Part shown: piece by piece, positions 8,025-14,580 of the stretch
How positions within the stretch are numbered: position 1 is the first letter of the stretch
Layout of the letters: the number at the start of each line of letters is the position of its first letter
From: a virus
DNA length: 37,271 nucleotides
Reading direction: 5' to 3' (one strand)
IMG/VR virus record: IMGVR_UViG_3300046810_000574
Coordinates: 1-37,271 of that record
Translations under genes and position numbers: made by a program
The notes under the pieces: generated by a model
The model's database searches: none
Told to the model about the DNA's origin: nothing
Seen by the model: only the letters and a program-made list of their open reading frames with translations

Positions 8025-8033
8025 GGAAAAGAA

Positions 8034-8057
8034 AACGCCCCGTCAGTGCGGGGCGTT
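8034..8057 (-). terminator. Intrinsic terminator after tail-fibre assembly gene
   Basis: A 9-bp perfect stem (AACGCCCCG / CGGGGCGTT) with a short loop is followed on the minus strand by TTCTTTTCC. It overlaps the stop codon of the upstream gene (8056). It is one of the strongest terminators in the late operon. Confidence 0.75.
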
Positions 8058-8514
8058 ATTCGGTTTGGTCGGCGACCCAGGCCGGGGCGACCGGGCGATG
8101 CTCGATATCCGGGAAGTCCGTAGACTGGGGCCAGTCTCGCAGGTCCTGCATGTAAACCAGCAGAGCCGCGAACTGCTCAGCGCTAAGCGTTGTTTGGACT
8201 GAAATTTCGACCTGATCACGGTGCCGCTCACGCAACCACATCACCGAAGCCAACTCGGCGTCGCGCCAGGCGCGCTCAAGTGCATCCGGGTCGGGTGCTA
8301 CAGGCTGAACCATTGCCGCCAAAGCGGCCGGCACTTTCACGGGCTCAGGCGCCACAGGGCGCATCGCCTCGATTTGCTCCTCGATCTCAGCAACCGAAAG
8401 GCTATCAGCCCCGGCTAACTCGACAGGGATAAAGTGATTCAGGGTTACCGCCCCCCAGTTAATGACCATCGTCCCGGCTTCCGGGGAGATTGAAACAATT
8501 GAAAAATTACTCAA
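8056..8514 (-). CDS. Tail fibre assembly chaperone-like protein
   Basis: A 152-residue protein whose C-terminal part, WLRERHRDQVEISVQTT then LSAEQFAALLVYMQDLRDWPQ, resembles the phage tail assembly chaperone family found next to tail fibre genes in Pseudomonas prophages. The N-terminal part is likely a small beta domain, followed by a Pro/Ala-rich linker with repeated VAPEP/VAPDP (about 50-80). It overlaps the glycine-rich adhesin gene by ATGA and would help fold or attach the fibre or its tip. The family call is by resemblance; the exact partner, fibre or adhesin, is inferred from position. Confidence 0.7.
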   Translation of the reverse strand: MSNFSIVSISPEAGTMVINWGAVTLNHFIPVELAGADSLSVAEIEEQIEAMRPVAPEPVKVPAALAAMVQPVAPDPDALERAWRDAELASVMWLRERHRDQVEISVQTTLSAEQFAALLVYMQDLRDWPQSTDFPDIEHRPVAPAWVADQTE

Positions 8515-9290
8515 GATACAACCCCCTTTACACGATCAGAAGAATTACCCGCCACGAAAGTTAAGGCATTCCCCCCCGTAACAATCGCGGCACCTGGCGC
8601 ACCGCCGGCCCACGGCCCGGCAGTGCCATAGTTACTGTTTGACCACCCAACATTGCCCGCTAAACCAGCAACGCCGGCAGCGCCGCCGGTACCGCCGTAA
8701 CCGCCTGCACCGTCATCCGATATCGCTTGCCCTGGCGCCCCAGGCTTCGCAGCGCTAATGCCCTCGCCAGCGCCACCGGCGCCGCCGTAACCGGTTTTTC
8801 TAGACCCATCCGATTTGAAGGTACGGTGCTGTCCCAAGCCCCCGCCACCGCCGCCACCCTGTATATATCCGGCTGAGTTATCCAAGGTCGTGGGGAATTC
8901 AAGCAAGAGACCGTGATTGCCTGGCTGACCCTCTGCCGCTGTACCGCCGGCGCCGCCTGCGCCCTTGATATACCCCTGGTTAATCACCAACAGGGTCGAG
9001 CCAGCAGGAAACACACCGGTACGCAGCGCAACAGCAGACACGCCACGCAGCACCGCTTTATTGATAAATACGTACTCGCGAGCCTTTGTCGGCGACCCCA
9101 TGAGGGCAAAAATACTGGTGTCTGCCAGGTCCACAAGATTCGTGTAGACAATGCGGCGGCGCCAGGCCGTTTTCCAGCCCGTAGCGGTCTTGACCCATAG
9201 AATTTCGCCCTCACGCCAGCCATCGACCAGCTTTGCACTGGGCATGATTCCGGCCTTGAACCCTGTACCGGCCTTTACGTGAAAATTCAT
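8511..9290 (-). CDS. Glycine-rich tail-tip adhesin (polyglycine-sandwich type)
   Basis: A 259-residue protein with a globular N-terminal part (residues about 1-105, including KLVDGWREGEILWVKTATGWK) and a C-terminal half dominated by glycine motifs: GAGGAGG, a run of seven or more Gly, GYGGAGGAGEG, GAGGYGGTGG. These motifs resemble those of gp38-type adhesins of T-even-like Salmonella phages, which pack polyglycine II helices and show receptor loops between them. It sits between the fibre gene and a fibre-assembly gene, overlapping both by ATGA. The likely role is receptor recognition at the fibre tip; the receptor is unknown. Variation between related prophages would be expected in the stretches between the glycine motifs. 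Confidence 0.72.
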   Translation of the reverse strand: MNFHVKAGTGFKAGIMPSAKLVDGWREGEILWVKTATGWKTAWRRRIVYTNLVDLADTSIFALMGSPTKAREYVFINKAVLRGVSAVALRTGVFPAGSTLLVINQGYIKGAGGAGGTAAEGQPGNHGLLLEFPTTLDNSAGYIQGGGGGGGLGQHRTFKSDGSRKTGYGGAGGAGEGISAAKPGAPGQAISDDGAGGYGGTGGAAGVAGLAGNVGWSNSNYGTAGPWAGGAPGAAIVTGGNALTFVAGNSSDRVKGVVS

Positions 9291-10642
9291 GTTTCCACCT
9301 GAAGCCAGATAGTGCCCACCGCCCCTTCGTCAGCCTTTGGGGCAAGCGTTGATACGACGATGCGATCAGCAGGAACAGCGTCGGTAATACCGTAACCGGC
9401 CAGCGTCGTGGCCTTGTCCGCCTTTTTAGAGGGGTCGAAGTTTCCGCCGTGCCACAGCGCGCGAGTTTTTCCCCACTTCCCCGACTCCTTGGTCGAACGA
9501 ACGAGAATCTCAGGCTCGTCGCTGCCGTACTTGAACCCCAACTGCGCGCCATAATCGTCAGTGGTGTACGGAAACTTTAAGAGAGACACGTAGTTCGCAA
9601 AACTCGTCTCACCTGCGGTGAAAGAATAGAACCCACCCTCCAAGGTGATCTTCTCGATATCGCCTACTGCTGCCGTTTTGCTCCCAAGGCCGACATAGCC
9701 TTTTTGCAGACCATCCGTGATTCCATAACCGGCCAACGTCGTCGGGTTAGTGCCGGCGATCACCCTGCCGTTTTTGTCGACGGTGACATTGGCATAAGAG
9801 CCCGCGCTGACGCCGGTTCGACCCACGGCCATTTCAAAGGCCAGAGCGGTAGTGCCCAGGACAATCGGCGCATCCGTCACCAGCTGCCAAACGCTGTCGC
9901 CGTTAGCTGTGCCTCTTTCGACACTGACGAATAACCCCGGCGTCACCTCGACGCTAGTGTCCGCGTCCTGGGTGCGCTTCCACACGCCAGTTGAAGAAAC
10001 CACGTACAGCCCGTTTTCCTTGGCTGCCGTCTGATTCTTCACCAGCACGCGCGCATCCGCAGGCAACAGCACGCCGTCGATGGTCTGCAAACCGCTCAAG
10101 GCAATGTTGGCCGTGGTGGCCACCAATACCGAATGTTTGAAGTCCATTTTTGCTATGGCTTCAACAATCTGAGTGTCAACGTAGTCACGGGTCGCCAGGA
10201 CAATCGCCGGGTCAATCTTCAGAACCACGCTCGCGGTATTCGCGACGATGAAATTCATCCGAATGATTTGAGTCTTGCCGGTGCCCTGCATCAGCAAAGG
10301 CTTGAAGCTCGGGGCACAGTTGGCCACCGCCACCATGTCGCCGTCCGCGTCGTAAAGAGCGATTTCCCGAATCCACTTACCGCCCACGTCGGCCGGAATA
10401 ACTTGTTCCGTGATGATGATGTTCGGGTTTGCCGGATCGGTACGCACCTGATTCACGGGAGCGCGCCGCCATTCGTTGATCAGGCGCGTTTGGGTGCGGT
10501 TTGGAATGGGGTCTGTGCCGTTGGCATCCCCAACGGCCATTTGGGCGAACGTCCAGGGCTGGCCCAGGGCGGTAGCGTTTGCCTGTTTCGCCTCTCCTAC
10601 TGCCGTGAGGATGGCGAAAAACTGACTGTTCTGATCAATCAT
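9287..10642 (-). CDS. Tail fibre protein (P2 gpH-like N-terminus)
   Basis: A 451-residue side tail fibre. The N-terminal 150 or so residues match the tail-collar fibre domain that docks on the baseplate: AILTAVGEAKQANATALGQPW, then GKWIREIALYDADGDMVAVANC. The middle contains a beta-rich repeat region (VLVKNQTAAKENGLYVVSSTGVW) common in phage fibres, and two copies of a TTLAGYGITD repeat (around residues 305 and 415), a short fibre repeat shared by many tail fibres. It overlaps gpI upstream and the adhesin downstream by ATGA. It is shorter than P2 gpH (669), in keeping with receptor binding being handed to the separate glycine-rich adhesin. Confidence 0.88.
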   Translation of the reverse strand: MIDQNSQFFAILTAVGEAKQANATALGQPWTFAQMAVGDANGTDPIPNRTQTRLINEWRRAPVNQVRTDPANPNIIITEQVIPADVGGKWIREIALYDADGDMVAVANCAPSFKPLLMQGTGKTQIIRMNFIVANTASVVLKIDPAIVLATRDYVDTQIVEAIAKMDFKHSVLVATTANIALSGLQTIDGVLLPADARVLVKNQTAAKENGLYVVSSTGVWKRTQDADTSVEVTPGLFVSVERGTANGDSVWQLVTDAPIVLGTTALAFEMAVGRTGVSAGSYANVTVDKNGRVIAGTNPTTLAGYGITDGLQKGYVGLGSKTAAVGDIEKITLEGGFYSFTAGETSFANYVSLLKFPYTTDDYGAQLGFKYGSDEPEILVRSTKESGKWGKTRALWHGGNFDPSKKADKATTLAGYGITDAVPADRIVVSTLAPKADEGAVGTIWLQVET

Positions 10643-11244
10643 GGATACACGTCCAGGGTGTCAACTTCATCAATACATATGACCAGCCCATAAGTGCCGG
10701 TCACCTCGATATCGCGGGGGGTTGGTGGGTAAACGTCGATCACTTCACCCTCGCTTACACAGGCGCCGATGCCGATGTAACCGGTGGTTTCCAGGCTGAT
10801 CGCCAGGCCGGTCATGTGCCGACTGACGGGCTTGGCGTCATCAATGAGCCGGGTAAGCTCTTGGTACATTTCTTCGGTAATGCCGGTGTCCAGAACACCG
10901 ACCTTCAGCGCGAACGTTCCCGGAACTCCCTCGGGTGCGGTCTGCCACCACTCCACGACCTCGATCAGGTAGCCCAGCGGCTCGACCACGCGGCGCAGTG
11001 CGCCAATCGTGCCTTTGTGCTTGTGGATGTAATACGAGGCCCTGATCGCGGCCCGCTTAGTCGCCTCGCTCCACCGGTAGTCCCAGCGATCAACAGACCA
11101 GGCCCATGCCAGATGCAGCAGCAAATGAGCCGGACATGTATCGGCGTTGTAGAGCGTGCGCAACGGAACAATGGTTTTCTCGTAGAGCGCTGCCTCCATG
11201 GCCCGCTCTAGCTGTGTGCTATTGCTGGGCAGGAGGCTTTTCAT
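10639..11244 (-). CDS. I: Baseplate/tail protein I (P2 gpI family)
   Basis: A 201-residue homologue of P2 gpI (176 residues), a baseplate wedge component that links the fibres to gpJ. The N-terminus SLLPSNSTQLERAMEAA, the segment NADTCPAHLLLHLAWAWSVD and the WRKG-like SYYIHKHKGTIGALRRVVEPLGY stretch are typical. It overlaps the end of gene J by 26 bases and the fibre gene by ATGA, the conserved J-I-H order. A C-terminal beta-rich extension (about 150-201) may contact the fibre. Confidence 0.92.
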   Translation of the reverse strand: MKSLLPSNSTQLERAMEAALYEKTIVPLRTLYNADTCPAHLLLHLAWAWSVDRWDYRWSEATKRAAIRASYYIHKHKGTIGALRRVVEPLGYLIEVVEWWQTAPEGVPGTFALKVGVLDTGITEEMYQELTRLIDDAKPVSRHMTGLAISLETTGYIGIGACVSEGEVIDVYPPTPRDIEVTGTYGLVICIDEVDTLDVYP

Positions 11245-12121
11245 CCGCCAACCTCACGTCGTAACCGGTGCAGTAAGCCGCCTGGGCGTTTGTGGGTGAC
11301 AGGTCGACCCAGCCGGGCAGCTCAACACGAGAAACGCCGGCAACGTGCACCTGGGCGTCCACAGCAGAGCGCGCCACCTCCACGCCAAGGCGTTTACGGG
11401 GGTTAATCCATTTCGAAAGACGGCTTCGGGCTTCGGCCAGGGCCGCGTCACCTTCTGGCCCTGCGCTGTTCATGTGCAGAATCGCGTCAATACGATAATT
11501 CAGAATCTCGGCGCCTTGGACCGTTACCCGGTCGCCCAGGGGCCGCACGTCATCGTCATTAAGCGCCTTCACTACCGTGGCCAACAGCTCCGGCGTGGCC
11601 GTCCCATCACCTAGGGTACTCAACACCGTCACGGTAACGCGGGCCGGCTCAGGGCTGTCTGCCGTAGCATCCCGCACTAAGCCCGATGCGTTACGCGCGT
11701 GCAGGATGTAGCTGTTACGCGGCCCCGCAGTGGTCAGCCCTTCATAGGCCAACTGGATACGCTCACGAAAGGAATCATCATCCTCAAGTACTTCAGTCAC
11801 CGGCGGGAGCGCCAGCAGATCCTCGGGCTGAATCACCAGGCGTTTCAGGTTGACGTTTGCGCCCAACTGATCGAGGTCACCCTTGATTGCGTGAGCCAAC
11901 AACAGCGCCTTGCATGCATCGTTGACCCGGGCGCGGTTGCCAACCTTGTTATAGGCCCCAACCTCCAGCACCTTGGTAACAGGGTCGCTTTCAAGCGCGG
12001 CGTTCCAGTTGTCGCCCATATAGCCCCGAAACGCTGACAGCCCTTCGTCGTAAACGTCTTCGAAGTCCAGCGGCTCAAGCACCTCCGGTGCCGGCAAAGC
12101 CGACAGATCAACGATGCTCAT
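11219..12121 (-). CDS. J: Baseplate assembly protein J (P2 gpJ family)
   Basis: A 300-residue baseplate wedge protein of the P2 gpJ / T4 gp6 family, the same length as P2 gpJ (302). Diagnostic parts are LSALPAPEVLEPLDFEDV at the start, the KVGNRARVNDACKALLLAHA helix and DDSFRERIQLAYEGLTTAGP. It forms the ring around the hub that triggers sheath contraction. Its start overlaps the gpW stop (ATGA), so the two wedge proteins are probably made in a coupled way. Confidence 0.94.
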   Translation of the reverse strand: MSIVDLSALPAPEVLEPLDFEDVYDEGLSAFRGYMGDNWNAALESDPVTKVLEVGAYNKVGNRARVNDACKALLLAHAIKGDLDQLGANVNLKRLVIQPEDLLALPPVTEVLEDDDSFRERIQLAYEGLTTAGPRNSYILHARNASGLVRDATADSPEPARVTVTVLSTLGDGTATPELLATVVKALNDDDVRPLGDRVTVQGAEILNYRIDAILHMNSAGPEGDAALAEARSRLSKWINPRKRLGVEVARSAVDAQVHVAGVSRVELPGWVDLSPTNAQAAYCTGYDVRLADEKPPAQQ

Positions 12122-12444
12122 ACGCTTACCTCCAAGACAAAATTGTCATCCAGGTACTTGCCGGAGACGCTCATGTTTATTTTCCCGTCCAGCAGCGACA
12201 GCGCCGTCACACGCTCAAGTTTCAGGCGGGGCTCGTGCCGACCAAGAGCGCGGGCCGCTTCGGCCTGTACGGCACTTTTCCAACCCGCATTGATTGGCAA
12301 GTCAACAAACAGACGTAACTTGCTGCCGTAGTCCGGCCGTTGCCGGCGACTGCCCAGTGGCGTACTCAGGATGTCGGCGATGGACTGTCGCAAATGCTCG
12401 ATGCCGGATATGGGCTGCCCGGTGTGGCGATCCATTCCGATCAT
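12118..12444 (-). CDS. W: Baseplate wedge protein W (P2 gpW / T4 gp25 family)
   Basis: A 108-residue gp25-like wedge protein with the family motif GIEHLRQSIADILSTPLGSRRQRPDYGS near the N-terminus. It is P2 gene W (115 residues) and must not be confused with the lambda gpW head protein at 18163-18375. It initiates sheath assembly at the baseplate. It overlaps gpJ by four bases and lies five bases after the small gene upstream. Confidence 0.93.
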   Translation of the reverse strand: MIGMDRHTGQPISGIEHLRQSIADILSTPLGSRRQRPDYGSKLRLFVDLPINAGWKSAVQAEAARALGRHEPRLKLERVTALSLLDGKINMSVSGKYLDDNFVLEVSV

Positions 12445-12449
12445 CTGGC

Positions 12450-12671
12450 TTAGCCCTCCTGGGCAGCGTATTCGCTATGAGCCTTCAGGAAGGCCACAGC
12501 CTCTTTGTCGGACTCCGGCACCACCACCAGGGACTTGACCACCGGGTAAGTACGATCGGTATCAGGCACAACCAGCGTGCGCGACGTGTAGATCAGATCG
12601 CGGAACGTCAAAGACGCCGGCGCGGCAGTGGCTTGTTCTTCGGTTGCGGGCTTCTCGATGGTCTTGGCCAT
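12450..12671 (-). CDS. Small protein between V and W, unknown function
   Basis: A 73-residue protein I cannot assign. It begins with an Ala/Thr/Glu-rich flexible stretch (AKTIEKPATEEQATAAPAS), followed by a compact part with FRDLIYTSRTLVVPDTDRTYPVVKSLVVVPESDKEAVAFLKAH. The ATG at 12671 follows a GGAG ribosome site. It sits between baseplate genes V and W, where P2 itself has no gene, just after a strong terminator hairpin. It may be a baseplate accessory or a chaperone; both are guesses. Conserved position in related prophages would support a structural role. Confidence 0.65.
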   Translation of the reverse strand: MAKTIEKPATEEQATAAPASLTFRDLIYTSRTLVVPDTDRTYPVVKSLVVVPESDKEAVAFLKAHSEYAAQEG

Positions 12672-12687
12672 GATTTCTCCGGGCATG

Positions 12688-12710
12688 AAAAAGCCCGCAC
12701 GCGGCGGGCT
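12688..12710 (-). terminator. Intrinsic terminator after baseplate spike gene V
   Basis: On the minus strand a perfect 7-bp stem AGCCCGC / GCGGGCT with a 5-base loop is followed directly by TTTTT. It has the full form of a rho-independent terminator, in the gap after gene V inside the late operon. Confidence 0.75.
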
Positions 12711-12725
12711 GTAGGTGATTTTTGG

Positions 12726-13331
12726 TTAATGCTTGTGGTGGTTGTCGCTGTTACCGGCCGCCAGGATATCGGCGTCGCCGGTGATGCTCTGCGTTACATG
12801 TAACGTGCCGTCGATCTCTACCGCACCGATCAACGCTATCTGCGGTGATTTGATCGCCGCCCAGCCGGACGCCAAGTCGAACTCGGTACCGCCAACCGTT
12901 GCATTCATCGCGTTATCCGTAACGGTCACGACCGTACTGCCCACTTTGATAGTGACCGTGCCAGTAGGCAGCGTGATGGTGTAGGTTTTAGCCGCCCAGT
13001 CGTAAACCAGGGATCCGCCATCGTCAAAACGCCAGACCTCAACATGGTCACGGTTATCCGGCGGGCCGCCGGCATTGCCGTACAACCCCGGGATAAACGT
13101 GCCCATGCCCGCCTGGCCGCTGGGATTGAACAATACCCCCTGCTCGCCCAGGCTGGGCGCTCGCCAGTGCCGCGCCTTGCCGGCCGCCAGGCTGTGCCAG
13201 CGCACCCAGGCGCTTGTCCATTCGCCATTGCTGACACGCACCGCTGGCGCCGCCAGATCCACACCGACCACCACGCAGGGCATCAGCATGGCGGCAATCA
13301 TGCGGTCATGTTCGGCACTGGCGTAGCTCAT
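12726..13331 (-). CDS. V: Baseplate spike protein V (P2 gpV family)
   Basis: A 201-residue membrane-piercing spike. An OB-fold N-terminal region carries VGVDLAAPAVRVSNGEWTSAWVRW and the GEQGVLFNPSGQAGMGTFIPGLYG loop. A C-terminal beta-helix follows (TVTIKVGSTVVTVTDNAMN), ending in NHHKH, which fits the HxH iron-binding tip of P2 gpV. Trimers form the needle at the centre of the baseplate. The start overlaps the stop of the upstream gene by ATGA. Length is close to P2 gpV (211). Confidence 0.93.
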   Translation of the reverse strand: MSYASAEHDRMIAAMLMPCVVVGVDLAAPAVRVSNGEWTSAWVRWHSLAAGKARHWRAPSLGEQGVLFNPSGQAGMGTFIPGLYGNAGGPPDNRDHVEVWRFDDGGSLVYDWAAKTYTITLPTGTVTIKVGSTVVTVTDNAMNATVGGTEFDLASGWAAIKSPQIALIGAVEIDGTLHVTQSITGDADILAAGNSDNHHKH

Positions 13332-13843
13332 ACCGGTTCCTCGGGGTAAACGGGACCGGTATCACTGGTGAACTCCCCTTCAGACGACACAGGGCCGCTT
13401 GGGGATTCGTCAGGCCATGGCCAAGTGAAATCCCCCAATTCGAAAGGCTGGATCCATTGAACCGACCACATGACGAACTGTTCAAGCTCAGGCGTTGGGG
13501 CTTCAGGCTGGGCGTGGACCTGCGCCGGCGGGCCGGTGACAAAATCCAAATCCCAAAGCTGATCCTTTAGCACCGTCATCATTTGGCCAGCCAAGATAGC
13601 GGCCTGGAGCGATGCCTTGGGCCGGTCTGCCTCCACCAGAATGCAGGATTGGAAACGACCAATGATCGCCGTTTTCCCCTCTCCCCGATCCTGGCCAGGG
13701 GCCATGTCAGTGATCCCGTACAACAGCGCTGGCGTCATCACCTCGGCACCCAATTCGGGGAACTGCTCAACATGCACAACCCGGGGCATCTGTTCGCTAA
13801 TTATGCGAGTGATCGCATCATGTAATGTCGTCAGTTCGCTCAT
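13328..13843 (-). CDS. Probable tail completion/terminator protein
   Basis: A 171-residue protein between the head-tail joining gene and the spike gene V. That is the position where tailed phages carry a tail terminator or completion protein (P2 R/S, lambda U). The N-terminal part, TTLHDAITRIISEQMPRVVHVEQF, and the central RFQSCILVEADRPKASLQAAILAGQMM fit an alpha/beta terminator-like fold. The C-terminal 45 residues are Pro/Ser/Glu-rich and probably disordered. I do not recognise a named family with certainty, so the role comes from position. It overlaps both neighbours. Confidence 0.6.
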   Translation of the reverse strand: MSELTTLHDAITRIISEQMPRVVHVEQFPELGAEVMTPALLYGITDMAPGQDRGEGKTAIIGRFQSCILVEADRPKASLQAAILAGQMMTVLKDQLWDLDFVTGPPAQVHAQPEAPTPELEQFVMWSVQWIQPFELGDFTWPWPDESPSGPVSSEGEFTSDTGPVYPEEPV

Positions 13844-14198
13844 TGGATACGCTCAACACCAAGTCGACCATGCCGGAACCATCAGGCTTCAGACGGACAA
13901 CCTTGTAACGGCCACCGCCCAACAGGGTCGGCAGCTCAATGGTTAAATGGTCGCCCTTTTTGACGCCTTGCACGTCGACTACTCGCGCGGTCAGGGTGGG
14001 CTCTAACACCTCGTCGGCATTGATTGCCCCGCCCAGGCGTGCGGCTCCGGTTTTCCCACCGCCGATCTCAGCGCCGACAAAGGGGGATGCAAACGCACCG
14101 AAGACTCCACGGCCATCTGAAAGCGTCGCCGGATCGCCCAGGCGTTCAACAGCCAGGGCGTCCATGCGATCAGCCAGGGCCCGAAAGCCACCGGCCAT
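13818..14198 (-). CDS. Head-tail joining protein (lambda gpFII-like)
   Basis: A 126-residue protein with the general form of the lambda FII / phage attachment family (117 residues): a small beta barrel with GGAINADEVLEPTLTARVVD, then GDHLTIELPTLLGGGRYKVVRLKPDGSGMVDLVLS. It would join the portal side of the head to the tail. It is encoded directly after the capsid cement protein, whose stop codon shares one base with this start, as in lambda-type head clusters. The resemblance is moderate but the position supports it. Confidence 0.68.
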   Translation of the reverse strand: MAGGFRALADRMDALAVERLGDPATLSDGRGVFGAFASPFVGAEIGGGKTGAARLGGAINADEVLEPTLTARVVDVQGVKKGDHLTIELPTLLGGGRYKVVRLKPDGSGMVDLVLSVSNERTDDIT

Positions 14199-14512
14199 TA
14201 CTGGATCAACAGGGCTTCAGCGAAGCCGCCAGACGCGTCAGTCAGCAGCTTGCCGAAGGGCAAAGCATCCGCAGTGCCATCAGCGACCAACGTACCGGCC
14301 AACACACTGACCTTGACGCCTGCCTTCAGCGCACCGGTGACAGGCAGCACCCAGGCATCACCCAGCACGCCGGTAAATGCCTGGCCTTTTACTGTGTCTT
14401 CCAGCGGGATCACCACCAAGGCGTTGATCGCCACAGGCACGCCGGCTTTGGTGCCGCCAGTAGGGGATACAAACGTGCAGGACCGGCCGTTACCCGAATA
14501 ATTCTTAGCCAT
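14198..14512 (-). CDS. Capsid cement/decoration protein (DUF2190 family)
   Basis: A 104-residue, Gly/Ala/Val-rich protein of the DUF2190 type: NGRSCTFVSPTGGTKAGVPVAINALVVIPLEDT, then AWVLPVTGALKAGVKVSVLAGTLVAD in short motifs. Members bind the outside of the expanded capsid at threefold points and stabilise it, the job of lambda gpD. It follows the capsid fusion gene after a short gap that contains a terminator-like hairpin, and precedes the head-tail joining gene. Confidence 0.82.
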   Translation of the reverse strand: MAKNYSGNGRSCTFVSPTGGTKAGVPVAINALVVIPLEDTVKGQAFTGVLGDAWVLPVTGALKAGVKVSVLAGTLVADGTADALPFGKLLTDASGGFAEALLIQ

Positions 14513-14532
14513 CGCTCAATTCTCCAGAACGC

Positions 14533-14563
14533 AAAAACAACAAACCACGCACTTGGCGGGGTT
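14533..14563 (-). terminator. Terminator-like hairpin after capsid fusion gene
   Basis: Minus strand AACCCCGC / GCGTGGTT, 8 bp with one mismatch and a 5-base loop, is followed by TGTTGTTTTTG. It lies between the major capsid gene and the cement gene inside the late operon. Confidence 0.5.
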
Positions 14564-14580
14564 ATTTGGAACAGCAGGTT

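Noticed and set aside
8590-8960. Repetitive short GCC-rich units suggesting a repeat array or CRISPR
   Set aside because: They are explained by glycine codons of the adhesin; there are no constant repeats with unique spacers.
12793-12804. GTTACATGTAAC as a third copy of the palindrome
   Set aside because: It lies inside the coding sequence of gene V, differs in the centre and encodes ordinary residues; likely chance.
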